Below are positions 7,739-16,044 of a stretch of DNA of 44,965 nucleotides, in pieces. Each line of letters starts with the position of its first letter. Position 1 is the first letter of the stretch. The position numbers and the translations under genes were made by a program. The DNA is from Faeciplasma sp045660445 (lineage in GTDB: Bacteria; Bacillota; Clostridia; Oscillospirales; Ruminococcaceae). The stretch spans positions 1 through 44,965 of the forward strand of contig JAZRDR010000002.1 in NCBI GenBank assembly GCA_045660445.1, in the 5' to 3' direction. The notes under the pieces were generated by a model. That model was not told where the DNA came from. It did no database searches and saw nothing but the letters and a program-made list of their open reading frames with translations.

Positions 7739-8395
7739 ATGATTAACATAAATGATCTTAAGTTTGATGACAAGGGACTTATCCCCGCTATCGTCGTGGA
7801 CTGCGACACAAAAGAGGTTTTGACACTTGCTTATATGAACCGCGAAAGCCTTGAGATTTCTTTGGAAAAGAAGCTTACCTGCTTCTGGTCAAGATCAAGA
7901 CAAGAACTTTGGCTTAAGGGTGAAACAAGCGGAAACTATCAGCACATCGTAAGCATAACAGCTGACTGTGACAAGGACGCTTTGGTTGTTCAGGTTAAAA
8001 AGGACGGTCCTGCATGCCACACGGGCGAGGAGTCCTGCTTCTTTAACACGATTTTGGAAGCCGAAGAACCTGGGTTTACATACGAAGGCTTGTACGAGCT
8101 TATAAAGGGACGAAAGACCGACAAGAAAGAGGGATCTTACACCACATACCTCTTTGAAAAGGGCCTTGATAAGATATTAAAGAAGATCGGCGAGGAATGC
8201 ACCGAGGTTATTATAGGCGCGAAATCGCAGGACAAGGCAGAAACTGTATATGAAATTGCTGACCTTATCTATCACCTTACTGTTTTGATGGTTGAGGCTG
8301 ATATTTCTATCGATGACATTACAAGTGAGCTTGCTTCGCGTCACGTTATTGACAAGAAGATTAAGCAGGAAAAAATGGGCGGCGAGGTAAGATGA
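7739..8395 (+). CDS. hisIE: Bifunctional PR-AMP cyclohydrolase / PR-ATP pyrophosphatase
   Basis: This is a fusion of HisI (residues about 1-110) and HisE (about 115-205) carrying out steps 2 and 3 of histidine synthesis. HisI motifs are FWSRSRQELWLKGETSGN, the zinc/magnesium stretch ITADCDKDALVVQV, and PACHTGEESCFF. The HisE half shows LKKIGEECTEVIIGAK and ETVYEIADLIYHLTVLM, typical of all-alpha NTP pyrophosphatases. Three starts are possible (GTG 7730, ATG 7733, ATG 7739). ATG 7739 is preferred because AGGTGA lies 5 bases upstream. The stop overlaps hisJ by 4 bases. Confidence 0.94.
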   Translation: MININDLKFDDKGLIPAIVVDCDTKEVLTLAYMNRESLEISLEKKLTCFWSRSRQELWLKGETSGNYQHIVSITADCDKDALVVQVKKDGPACHTGEESCFFNTILEAEEPGFTYEGLYELIKGRKTDKKEGSYTTYLFEKGLDKILKKIGEECTEVIIGAKSQDKAETVYEIADLIYHLTVLMVEADISIDDITSELASRHVIDKKIKQEKMGGEVR

Positions 8396-9207
8396 TCAAG
8401 CAAAATTTGCACACTCACTCGATTTTAAGCGACGGCAACAATACTTTAGAAGAAATGGCTCTTGCGGCAATAAGCAAGGGCTTTTCGTCTTTGGGATTTT
8501 CTGATCACAGCGCGATCGACGGCTGTGATGACTGGTGCATGCCTAAAGAAAAATATGCTAAGTATTTTGCCGAGTGTGAAAGGATCAAAGAAGAATATAA
8601 AAACAAGCTTGATATTTTTATTGGGCTTGAGATGGACGTTTTAAGCGACAGATGCAAGTTTGAGCTTGATTATGCTATCGGATCTTGCCATCATGTTGTT
8701 AAAGACGGCAGAGTCATCTGCGTTGATAATACCGCCCAAGAGCTGATAGAAGGCGTTAATGAGTGCTTTGGCGGAGATATGCTTGCACTTTGCAAAGAGT
8801 ATTACAAAAGTGTTGCAAGCATTTCTGAACGTGAGGACTTGGATATTGTCGGGCATTTGGACATTATTACAAAGCACGTTGAAGCGTATCCCGGTATTAT
8901 TGATGTTACCTCCCAAAGATTTATTGATGCCGAGGATAAAGCTATTGAAGCGCTTGTTAAGGCAGGCAAGATTTTCGAGATAAACACGGGTGCGATGGCA
9001 AGAGGAAAGAGATCGGTCCCCTATCCCTCGGAAAGGGCGCTTAGAAAAATCAAGGAGCTTGGCGGTAAGATAACACTTTCATCAGACTGCCATGACATAG
9101 ACTATTTAGACTGCGGATTTGACATGGCATTGGATCTTACGAAAAGCTGTGGATTTGAATGCATATATATCTTAACAAAAGAGGGATTTAAGGCTGTTAA
9201 TATTTAA
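8392..9207 (+). CDS. hisJ: Histidinol-phosphatase, PHP family
   Basis: HisJ (also called HisK) removes phosphate from histidinol phosphate to give the substrate of HisD. The 271-residue protein is a PHP-fold metallophosphatase. Metal ligands are visible in NLHTHSILSDG (residues 5-15), GFSDHSA, GLEMDVL, YAIGSCHHVV, DIVGHLDII and SSDCHDID. The gene closes the his operon, overlapping hisIE by 4 bases. It supplies the phosphatase activity missing from the monofunctional hisB, so the operon is biochemically complete. No hairpin terminator was seen before the glmS promoter. Confidence 0.92.
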   Translation: MIKQNLHTHSILSDGNNTLEEMALAAISKGFSSLGFSDHSAIDGCDDWCMPKEKYAKYFAECERIKEEYKNKLDIFIGLEMDVLSDRCKFELDYAIGSCHHVVKDGRVICVDNTAQELIEGVNECFGGDMLALCKEYYKSVASISEREDLDIVGHLDIITKHVEAYPGIIDVTSQRFIDAEDKAIEALVKAGKIFEINTGAMARGKRSVPYPSERALRKIKELGGKITLSSDCHDIDYLDCGFDMALDLTKSCGFECIYILTKEGFKAVNI

Positions 9208-9213
9208 GTTTCC

Positions 9214-9242
9214 TTGACAATTAAGGCGCAAAGCTGTATTAT
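9214..9242 (+). promoter_or_regulatory. glmS promoter
   Basis: TTGACA (9214-9219), a 17-base spacer and TATTAT (9237-9242). The gap from hisJ to glmS is only 84 bases, so the glmS ribozyme common in Bacillota cannot fit upstream of this gene. Confidence 0.65.
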
Positions 9243-9291
9243 ATAATAAGATGTCAAAGTAAAATATCTATAACGGAACGGAGGATAATTT

Positions 9292-11121
9292 ATGTGTGGC
9301 ATTATTGGTTACAGCGGACGTTATGAAGCCACGGACCGTGTTATTCACGGCTTGCTTGCTTTGGAATATAGAGGATATGATTCGGCAGGAATTGCGGCGT
9401 TTACAGAAAACGGCGTGAGCGTTATTAAGACCATGGGCAGAGTTAAAGCCTTGGATGAAAAGATCAACACCTTGGGTGGAATTGAATCGACCTGCGGAAT
9501 TGGACATACAAGATGGGCAACTCACGGTGCACCGAGCGACACGAACTCGCACCCTCACACAATCGGCAAGGTTACCCTTGTTCACAACGGAATTATTGAA
9601 AACTATAAAGAACTTAAAGAAAAGCTGACAGAAAAAGGAGTTAGCTTTATAACTCAAACCGACACCGAGGTTGGTGCTGGAATCATCAATCAGTATTATT
9701 CTCTCACAAAAGACCCTGTTGCAGCAATCAGATGCGCGATGGACGAGATAACAGGCTCGTATGCGTTTGGAATTTTGTTTGAGGATGTTCCAGGCATTAT
9801 TTACGCCGCAAAGAAAGACAGCCCGCTTATTGTGGGAATTGCCGAGGACGGCGGATTTATCGCATCTGACATTTCGGCAATACTTAAATATACCAAAAAC
9901 TATATGACACTTTCTGACGGTGAGGTTGCTGTTATCAACAAAAATGATATCACCGTTTACGATAAAAACGGTGACGCTACCGACAAGGATATTCTAACAG
10001 CTACTTGGGACGCTGAAACCGCTGAAAAAGGCGGCTATGCACACTTTATGCTTAAGGAGATCCACGAGGAGCCTGAGGCCATAAGAAAGACACTAAGTCC
10101 CAGATATAAGGACGGCATTATCAGCTTTGAGGCTGACGGCATATACGACGAAGACTTTAAGGCTATTAAGTCGCTTCGAATCGTTGCTTGCGGAACTGCC
10201 ATGCACGCAGGACTTTATGCCAAGTATCTTATCGAAAAGCTTGCACGAATTCCAGTGACTGTGGAAACAGCATCTGAATATAGATATGAAGACCCTATCG
10301 TTGGAGAGGGTGACACGGTGCTTATTATTTCGCAATCGGGTGAAACGGCAGACTCGAGAGAAGCGTTAAGGATGTCTAAAGAGCGCGGAGCGAAGACTTT
10401 GGCACTTGTTAACGTAATATCCTCTACAATTGCAAGAGAAGCTGATCACGTAATCTATACATACGCAGGGCCGGAGATATCGGTTTGCTCGACAAAGGCG
10501 TATACCGTTCAGACAGCAACTCTTTGTGCGTTTGCCTTTCAGTTGGCATATCACATGGGAAAGATCACAAAAGAGCAGCTTGAAAGCTATTCTTTGCTGC
10601 TTATGCATCAGCTTGGCGATGCAATTAACGAGGTTTTATCCGACGAGCCAAAGCTTGCGGATATCGCAACCGAACTTTATAAATATGACGATATTTTCTT
10701 TATCGGACGAGGAATTGACAGTTATATCGTAACCGAAGCCTCGCTTAAACTTAAAGAAATTTCGTATATACACTCCGAGGCTTATGCCGCAGGAGAACTT
10801 AAGCACGGAACCATTTCGCTTATAACAGAGGATACTCCTGTTGCGGCGTTGGCAACGGTTCCCGAGCTTTATGAAAAAACGCGAAGCAACGTTTGCGAGG
10901 TTGCAACGCGCGGCGGAAAGGTATTTATGATCTGCGGACCTGATTACCCCGAAGCCGACCAAAGCATTATGTTTGAATATCGCCTGCCCGACATTGACAG
11001 ACTGTTTATGGGAATTGCGGCGGCAACTGCATATCAGTTGTTTGCATATCACGTTGCAGTCTTGCGCGGATGCGATATCGATAAACCGAGAAACTTGGCA
11101 AAATCGGTTACTGTTGAATAA
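9292..11121 (+). CDS. glmS: Glutamine-fructose-6-phosphate aminotransferase
   Basis: GlmS makes glucosamine 6-phosphate from fructose 6-phosphate and glutamine, the entry step of peptidoglycan amino-sugar synthesis. The 609-residue protein starts MCGIIGYSG, with Cys2 as the N-terminal nucleophile of the glutaminase domain (about 1-220; GHTRWATHG and VHNGIIEN visible). Two SIS isomerase domains follow (CGTAMHAGL, ISQSGETADS and ICSTKAYT-like SVCSTKAYT). It ends in the diagnostic DIDKPRNLAKSVTVE tail. GGAGG precedes the ATG. Length and motifs are standard. Confidence 0.96.
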   Translation: MCGIIGYSGRYEATDRVIHGLLALEYRGYDSAGIAAFTENGVSVIKTMGRVKALDEKINTLGGIESTCGIGHTRWATHGAPSDTNSHPHTIGKVTLVHNGIIENYKELKEKLTEKGVSFITQTDTEVGAGIINQYYSLTKDPVAAIRCAMDEITGSYAFGILFEDVPGIIYAAKKDSPLIVGIAEDGGFIASDISAILKYTKNYMTLSDGEVAVINKNDITVYDKNGDATDKDILTATWDAETAEKGGYAHFMLKEIHEEPEAIRKTLSPRYKDGIISFEADGIYDEDFKAIKSLRIVACGTAMHAGLYAKYLIEKLARIPVTVETASEYRYEDPIVGEGDTVLIISQSGETADSREALRMSKERGAKTLALVNVISSTIAREADHVIYTYAGPEISVCSTKAYTVQTATLCAFAFQLAYHMGKITKEQLESYSLLLMHQLGDAINEVLSDEPKLADIATELYKYDDIFFIGRGIDSYIVTEASLKLKEISYIHSEAYAAGELKHGTISLITEDTPVAALATVPELYEKTRSNVCEVATRGGKVFMICGPDYPEADQSIMFEYRLPDIDRLFMGIAAATAYQLFAYHVAVLRGCDIDKPRNLAKSVTVE

Positions 11122-11154
11122 TTAAAAAGTATTTGAAAGTTGAGGAATTTTAAA

Positions 11155-11889
11155 ATGAGCAAAAGCAAGCAGTACAGAAAGAAAAGAGAAAGCAAAGGAA
11201 ACATTTTCGTTATTTTGATAGTTTTGTTGGTCGTTTTGATCATTGTGGCTATCGTTGGAACATCTATCGACAACTCGAAGTATAACGGTCTTTTGAAGGA
11301 CTATGCCGAATTCACTTACGGCGAAAGAGAAAACGTTAAGCTTCAGAGAGTGACTGGTTTGGGAACAGAAGCATTCGCAAACGAAAATTATGCTTATTAC
11401 GTTGACAGCGATATCATTTATGATAACAACAAAAACTTGGAAGCTATTGAGAAGTTCAACACAAAGGTTGATGAAATTGCCAACATTTTGGGAACTGTTA
11501 ATCAGAAATCCTTTGCAAAATATACTGACGGCACCGACTTCTCTGTTGATTATGACTATATGATTATTGATGCAGTTGCTGCTGAAGTTTTGGGCAGTGA
11601 AGATGTTGCTGCTGAAAAGATCATGGAATTCATCACCGCTTTGGGTGAAGACTATAACGTTTGCGGCATGGTTATTGCTATTTCCGACGGCGAATATTAC
11701 TATACTTCATCGGCTGATGTTATGCAGAAGAAGACTGTCACTATTGAAATGATCAAGGAAAACCTTACAGCTACTGAATTGACAGTTGAGGAAGCTCCTG
11801 CAGAAAGCGACGCAGAAGGTGAAGCAGAAACTGAAGCTGAAGCTGAAGAAGGCGAAACTGAAGAAGCTCCTGCTGAAGACGCTGAATGA
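11155..11889 (+). CDS. Single-pass anchored protein with acidic tail, function unknown
   Basis: A 244-residue protein not recognised as any characterised family. A basic N-terminus (KSKQYRKKRESK) precedes one strong membrane helix at about residues 16-36, so the body probably faces outward. The middle 160 residues are a soluble domain rich in Asp, Glu and aromatic residues. The last 45 residues are low-complexity Glu/Ala (EAETEAEAEEGETEEAP), encoded by imperfect GAAGCT repeats. ATG 11155 has GAGGA 8 bases upstream and is preferred to TTG 11140. It lies 33 bases after glmS with no terminator between, so it is likely co-transcribed. Confidence 0.75.
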   Translation: MSKSKQYRKKRESKGNIFVILIVLLVVLIIVAIVGTSIDNSKYNGLLKDYAEFTYGERENVKLQRVTGLGTEAFANENYAYYVDSDIIYDNNKNLEAIEKFNTKVDEIANILGTVNQKSFAKYTDGTDFSVDYDYMIIDAVAAEVLGSEDVAAEKIMEFITALGEDYNVCGMVIAISDGEYYYTSSADVMQKKTVTIEMIKENLTATELTVEEAPAESDAEGEAETEAEAEEGETEEAPAEDAE

Positions 11890-11908
11890 TCAAAAGTTTA
11901 GCGCTGTA

Positions 11909-11937
11909 TTGACACAAAGCATTAAATCGAGTATAAT
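11909..11937 (+). promoter_or_regulatory. asnA promoter
   Basis: TTGACA (11909-11914), a 17-base spacer and TATAAT (11932-11937), a perfect consensus match. Transcription should start near 11944, at the foot of the hairpin at 11946-11972. Confidence 0.8.
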
Positions 11938-11945
11938 AGCCAAGT

Positions 11946-11983
11946 AAGCATCGTAATATACTTACGGTGCTTATTTTGTTTTT
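11946..11983 (+). terminator. Hairpin with T-tract immediately after the asnA promoter
   Basis: AAGCATCGTAA (11946-11956) pairs with TTACGGTGCTT (11962-11972) around a 5-base loop, with one G-U pair, and is followed by ATTTTGTTTTT. It is well placed to terminate the glmS transcript. It also lies just downstream of the asnA start point and so would form at the 5' end of the asnA mRNA. Confidence 0.65.
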
Positions 11984-12009
11984 AAACCACCTTGAAAGGA
12001 CTGACTTAA

Positions 12010-13017
12010 ATGAGCAAGCTAATCGTGCCAAAGGGCTATACATCAAGCTTAACGGCATATGAAACACAAACTGCGATAGGACTTATTAAGAGGAGCTTTG
12101 AGCTGAATTTGTGTCAGTCGCTCAATTTAAAACGTGCATCCGCTCCCCTTTTCGTTGACGGAACGAGAGGTTTGAACGATGATTTAAACGGTTATGAAAG
12201 ACCTGTTTCCTTTGACCTTTTGGAGACGGGTGAAAACGCCGAAGTTGTTCATTCACTTGCAAAGTGGAAGAGAATGGCGCTGAAGGAATACGGTTTCCAC
12301 ATTGGTGAAGGACTTTATACCGACATGAACGCCATCAGACGTGACGAGGAGATGGATAATCTTCATTCAGTTTACGTTGACCAGTGGGACTGGGAAAGAA
12401 TTATTACAAAAGAGGATAGAAATCTTGATTTCTTAAAGGATATAGTAACGAAGATAGTTGATGCTATCTGCGACACTCAGGAGCTTGTTGCAAAGGTGTA
12501 TCCAAACGTTAAATGCCGCTTGACAAGAGAGGTTGCATTTGTTACAACTCAGGAGCTTGAGGATATGTATCCCGATATGACCGGAAAAGAACGTGAGAAT
12601 GCATTCTTAAAGGAAAACAAAACTGCGTTTATAATGCAGATCGGTGATACTCTTAAATCAGGCAACAAGCACGACGGAAGAGCACCTGACTATGACGACT
12701 GGAGCTTAAACGGCGACATTATGTTCTGGAATGATACTTTGGGATGTGCTTTCGAGATATCCTCGATGGGAATAAGAGTTGATGAGGATGCACTTAGATC
12801 TCAGCTTAAAAAGGCTCAGTGCGAGTGGCGTTCGGGGCTTGAGTTCCACAAGATGCTTTTAAACGGTGAATTACCCCTTACTATCGGCGGCGGTGTGGGA
12901 CAGTCAAGACTTTGTATGCTTCTTTTGGGCAAGGCACACATTGGCGAGGTGCAGGTTTCAGTTTGGGATAAAGCCACCATTGAAGGCTGCAAAAAAGCAG
13001 GAATCATGCTTTTATAA
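12010..13017 (+). CDS. asnA: Aspartate-ammonia ligase (asparagine synthetase A)
   Basis: AsnA makes asparagine from aspartate, ammonia and ATP. The 335-residue length is standard. The protein resembles class II aminoacyl-tRNA synthetases; visible stretches include FVDGTRGLNDDLNGYERPV, the VHSLAKWKR and YVDQWDWE segments, KCRLTREVAF, and the C-terminal LTIGGGVGQSRLCMLLL motif 3. It is a single gene with its own promoter, an upstream hairpin and a strong terminator after it. GAAAGGA precedes the ATG. Confidence 0.96.
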   Translation: MSKLIVPKGYTSSLTAYETQTAIGLIKRSFELNLCQSLNLKRASAPLFVDGTRGLNDDLNGYERPVSFDLLETGENAEVVHSLAKWKRMALKEYGFHIGEGLYTDMNAIRRDEEMDNLHSVYVDQWDWERIITKEDRNLDFLKDIVTKIVDAICDTQELVAKVYPNVKCRLTREVAFVTTQELEDMYPDMTGKERENAFLKENKTAFIMQIGDTLKSGNKHDGRAPDYDDWSLNGDIMFWNDTLGCAFEISSMGIRVDEDALRSQLKKAQCEWRSGLEFHKMLLNGELPLTIGGGVGQSRLCMLLLGKAHIGEVQVSVWDKATIEGCKKAGIMLL

Positions 13018-13068
13018 CAATTCGCGCTGTAACGCAAATTAATTTATTTAAAATATTATTGAAATATT

Positions 13069-13110
13069 GTTCCTTTGATGTTATACTGTCATCAAAGGAA
13101 CTTTTTTCTT
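13069..13110 (+). terminator. Rho-independent terminator of asnA
   Basis: A perfect 12-bp stem: GTTCCTTTGATG (13069-13080) pairs with CATCAAAGGAAC (13090-13101) around a 9-base loop and is followed by TTTTTT. Because it lies inside the upstream part of the next open frame, it argues that the MutS-like gene starts after it, at 13152. Confidence 0.92.
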
Positions 13111-13151
13111 GGAATTATTTGTTGACTTTTGAAAGGCACGGTGAATCCGCA

Positions 13152-14831
13152 ATGGCACAGAACCCCGCAATCACACAAGATGAGATACACTTGGTTGATC
13201 TTTTATATCCAAGCGAAGAAAAGAAACAAGCTTGTCTTGAACGCGGAAAAAACATCTCCTCGCTTCCGCAGGATTACGTTACAAACTTAGAGCTTGAAAT
13301 GCTCTCGCGCTTGATATGCCCCGAGAATTCGTTAAATGCTCTTAGGATCTTTACACAGATGACCACTGATGAAGAGGTTTTAAACTATCGTTTGGACATT
13401 TTAGAGGACTTTTTAAACGTCCCTGCGCTTGAAGCTGTTTTATATGAAAACGTACATAAGCTTTACATAAACGAGCACGTTAACATTCAAAAGCTTGGCT
13501 TGGCTGACAGTTTCTTTGCTCTTAACACAAGACTTAATTCGCTTAAAACATTCATCGAGTGTATTACAAAGTGTCACGAATTTTGCCAGAAGTTCCAGGA
13601 TAAATTCAAGTCAGTTGCTCTTAAGAACTTGGTTGAATATTTTGCTTCTGTTTATAACTCGGAATATTTTGATGAAGTTAAGCGCGAGACTGACGAATGC
13701 TTGAGAATTTTGGCAAAGGGCGTTAAGAGCGTTACCGTTGGAATCAACTTCGACGATATGATGAGACCTTATGAAGCTATGCTTTTGTCGGTATCGACTG
13801 ACCTTATCAAGAAAAAGGGCAGATTCGACTGGATCTTTAAGCACATTGATACAGGCTCATCAAGAGCTATCGGCAGAACACACTCGCTTTATAACGAAAA
13901 CGGCGGCACAAACGACCTTGAAGCTCCTTTGTTCAGAGAGCTTAAAGAGATCAACTCGGAATATATTTCCCATCTTGATACCGCTATCAGAGCATACTTC
14001 AAGAAATCCACAGAAGATATTCTCACCTTTGAAAGCCAGATGAGCTTCTATATCGGTGCGAAGAGATTGGTTGAAGCCGTTAGAAGCCGCGGACTTGACA
14101 TGACAAGACCGCAGTATGCACCTATGGAAGAAAGATTCATGAATGCCAAGGATGTATTCGATCTTTCCTTCTATATTCAGATGGTTGGATCTGACCCGAT
14201 GGCAAGCTTGAAGGGCAAGATCATCACAAACGACTGTTCGTTTGACGATGACGGAAGATTTTATGTCTTAACAGGTGCTAACAACGGTGGTAAAACAACG
14301 TACACAAGAGCTATCGGCATTATTCAGGTGCTTGCTCAGGCAGGTATTTACGTTCCTGCAAGCGCTTGCAAGATAAGCCCTGTTGACTTTATTTACACTC
14401 ACTTCCCGAAGGAAGAAGAGGTTGGGCTTAACTCCTCTCGTTTCACTCAAGAATGCAAGCAGTTCAAGGAGACTGTTGACACCGCAACCCGTAACAGCAT
14501 GCTTTTGTTGAACGAATCGATCCAGTCGACAACTCCGACAGAGTGTGTATACATTGCAACTGAGCTTACAAAGATCTTTAGATGTGTTGGCGTTAGAGGT
14601 GTTTATGCTACTCACCTTTTGGAGCTTGCAAGAAGCCTTGACACCTTAAACGAAACCGTTGAGGGTGACACAAAGCTTGTGAGCTTGATCACTACTGTTG
14701 ACACCTCTGACGATAACAGAAGACTTTACATAATCAAGCGTGAAGCTCCGCAGGAGTTTGGCTATGCAAGAACGATTTATGAGAAGTTCGGTGTTTCGTT
14801 TGAGGAAGTTAAGCGCAGACACGGCAAATAA
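13152..14831 (+). CDS. MutS-like ATPase of uncertain function (degenerate Walker B)
   Basis: A 559-residue protein with a MutS domain V-type ATPase at its C-terminus. The Walker A loop is GANNGGKTT near residues 374-382, and a core/clamp-like helical region precedes it. The Walker B strand reads LLLNES near 451-456, where mismatch-repair MutS has LLDE followed by GRGTS. Here Asp is replaced by Asn and the GRGT turn by QSTT. The N-terminal mismatch-recognition domain and its Phe-x-Glu motif are missing, as is the Smr domain of MutS2. The frame is open back to 13059, but those codons run through the asnA terminator. ATG 13152 has a modest GGTGA site. It is not canonical MutS or MutS2; a role in DNA or RNA structure handling is a guess. 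Confidence 0.8.
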   Translation: MAQNPAITQDEIHLVDLLYPSEEKKQACLERGKNISSLPQDYVTNLELEMLSRLICPENSLNALRIFTQMTTDEEVLNYRLDILEDFLNVPALEAVLYENVHKLYINEHVNIQKLGLADSFFALNTRLNSLKTFIECITKCHEFCQKFQDKFKSVALKNLVEYFASVYNSEYFDEVKRETDECLRILAKGVKSVTVGINFDDMMRPYEAMLLSVSTDLIKKKGRFDWIFKHIDTGSSRAIGRTHSLYNENGGTNDLEAPLFRELKEINSEYISHLDTAIRAYFKKSTEDILTFESQMSFYIGAKRLVEAVRSRGLDMTRPQYAPMEERFMNAKDVFDLSFYIQMVGSDPMASLKGKIITNDCSFDDDGRFYVLTGANNGGKTTYTRAIGIIQVLAQAGIYVPASACKISPVDFIYTHFPKEEEVGLNSSRFTQECKQFKETVDTATRNSMLLLNESIQSTTPTECVYIATELTKIFRCVGVRGVYATHLLELARSLDTLNETVEGDTKLVSLITTVDTSDDNRRLYIIKREAPQEFGYARTIYEKFGVSFEEVKRRHGK

Positions 14832-14849
14832 TCCGCAATAAATAAAACG

Positions 14850-14885
14850 ACTCCCCTATCCTTTATGGATCGGGGAGTTTTTGTT
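14850..14885 (+). terminator. Terminator of the MutS-like gene
   Basis: ACTCCCC-T-ATCC pairs with GGAT-C-GGGGAGT around a short loop and is followed by TTTTTG. It is a strong intrinsic terminator on the plus strand. Confidence 0.88.
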
Positions 14886-14889
14886 TGTG

Positions 14890-14966
14890 CGTAGTGCGCG
14901 AAAAAAGCCCCGCAGTCGACGGCGGTGGCTCGTGAAACGAGCGAGTCGCCGGCGGCGCGGGGCGGT
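14890..14966 (-). terminator. GC-rich island acting as the terminator of ung
   Basis: On the minus strand, GCCCCGC (14957-14963 region) and GCGGGGC (14907-14913 region) form a 7-bp clamp, directly followed by TTTTTT (14901-14906). That is a proper intrinsic terminator tail. The unusually long insert of about 43 bases is GC-rich and contains a second hairpin, CTCGT-GAA-ACGAG (14929-14941). It looks like a GC-rich intergenic island built into, or grown within, a terminator. Confidence 0.65.
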
Positions 14967-14970
14967 GATT

Positions 14971-15642
14971 CTATTGGCGTTTTGCCCAATTGATTGGGGG
15001 GATACCGTTTTCCATCAAAAAGAAGTTAACGCGAGAGAACACGCGTGAACCGAAAAAGCCATTAAATGCTGAAAGCGGACTTGGATGAGCGGATTCGAAT
15101 ATGCCGTGAATGGGATTTGTGATAAGCTGCTTTTTACTTCTCGCATTTGCCCCCCACAAAATAAATGCAATGGGTTCTTGCCTTTCGTTAAGCTTTTTTA
15201 TAACTTCGTCGGTGAAGATCTCCCAACCTTTGCCTTTGTGAGAGTTCGCTTGACCGCGCCTTACTGTAAGGGCAGTATTCATCAGCAAAACACCCTGCCT
15301 TGCCCAACCTGTAAGCTCGCCACAGTTTGTGGGTGATATTCCAAGATCAGATTCAAGCTCTTTATATATATTTTGAAGCGAGGGCGGAAGCCTTGTCCCC
15401 TCTTTAATTGAGAATGCAAGACCGTGTGCCTGCCCGGGTTCGTGATAAGGGTCCTGTCCAAGAATCACTGCCTTAACCGATGAATAAGGCGTGTATTTAA
15501 GCGCATTAAAAATATCATGCATATTGGGATATATGGTTTGAGAGCGATATTCCTCAATAAGAAATTCGCGCAATTTAAGATAATATTCCTTTTCAAACTC
15601 ACCTTTCAAAACAGCATCCCAATCGTTGCCCAAATTGACCAT
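14971..15642 (-). CDS. ung: Uracil-DNA glycosylase, family 1
   Basis: Ung removes uracil from DNA to start base-excision repair. The 223-residue protein carries the water-activating GQDPYHEPGQAHGLAFS loop near residue 63, the LLMNTALTVRRGQANSH segment, FILWGANA, and the DNA-intercalating HPSPLSAFNGFFG loop near 190. All are intact. The ATG at 15642 has GGAGG 8 bases upstream; the in-frame GTG at 15651 overlaps that ribosome site and is rejected. It lies downstream of secG on the same strand, with a terminator hairpin between, so it may depend on read-through. Confidence 0.95.
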   Translation of the reverse strand: MVNLGNDWDAVLKGEFEKEYYLKLREFLIEEYRSQTIYPNMHDIFNALKYTPYSSVKAVILGQDPYHEPGQAHGLAFSIKEGTRLPPSLQNIYKELESDLGISPTNCGELTGWARQGVLLMNTALTVRRGQANSHKGKGWEIFTDEVIKKLNERQEPIAFILWGANARSKKQLITNPIHGIFESAHPSPLSAFNGFFGSRVFSRVNFFLMENGIPPINWAKRQ

Positions 15643-15663
15643 CCGATTCACCTCCCGAATATG

Positions 15664-15697
15664 AAAACTGCCGCCTGAATGTTTCAGACGGCAGTTG
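15664..15697 (-). terminator. Hairpin between secG and ung
   Basis: ACTGCCGTCTGAA pairs with TTCAGGCGGCAGT on the minus strand (15667-15679 with 15683-15695, one G-U pair, 3-base loop) and is followed by TTTTC. It ends only about 10 bases before the ung ribosome site. Confidence 0.8.
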
Positions 15698-15707
15698 TTC
15701 GTTTTGA

Positions 15708-15959
15708 TTAGCCAAGATAAGCAGTTACAACGTTAACAACGATTGTTACAACGAAGAATACTGCAACGCAGATCTTTGTGAGCTTGTCAAGCTTAGCTTC
15801 TCTTGTGTTGGATGCATTTCTGCCGAAGAAGGTATCGCTTCCGCCGCTGATTGCAGAGTTGATTCCGCTGTGACGGGTATCAGTGATAAGAACTACACCG
15901 ATGATTGCGATGCTTGCAAGGAACAAAAGAATTCCGCTGATAATATTAAGTGCTGTCAT
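15708..15959 (-). CDS. secG: Preprotein translocase subunit SecG
   Basis: SecG is the small auxiliary subunit of the SecYEG channel. The 83-residue protein has two membrane helices (about residues 5-25 and 62-81) joined by a cytoplasmic loop with the family-typical Gly/Ser-rich stretch (ISGGSDTFFGRNAS). The start is preceded by GGAGGA. It has its own promoter at 15999-16027, between glgP and secG. Confidence 0.92.
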   Translation of the reverse strand: MTALNIISGILLFLASIAIIGVVLITDTRHSGINSAISGGSDTFFGRNASNTREAKLDKLTKICVAVFFVVTIVVNVVTAYLG

Positions 15960-15998
15960 TTATATATCCTCCAATTTGAAAATTCAACATTCCTATGG

Positions 15999-16027
15999 AT
16001 TATAACACATATGCTACAAAAAAGCAA
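15999..16027 (-). promoter_or_regulatory. secG promoter
   Basis: On the minus strand, TTGCTT (16022-16027) is followed after 17 bases by TATAAT (15999-16004). No terminator was seen after glgP, so read-through from glgP may add to it. Confidence 0.65.
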
Positions 16028-16044
16028 TAGTTATTTTTAATTTT

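Noticed and set aside
9208..9291. glmS ribozyme
   Set aside because: The space between hisJ and glmS is only 84 bases and is mostly promoter and ribosome site; no ribozyme can fit.
13059..13151. 31-codon N-terminal extension of the MutS-like protein
   Set aside because: The extension is encoded by the asnA terminator hairpin and has no family similarity; ATG 13152 is better.
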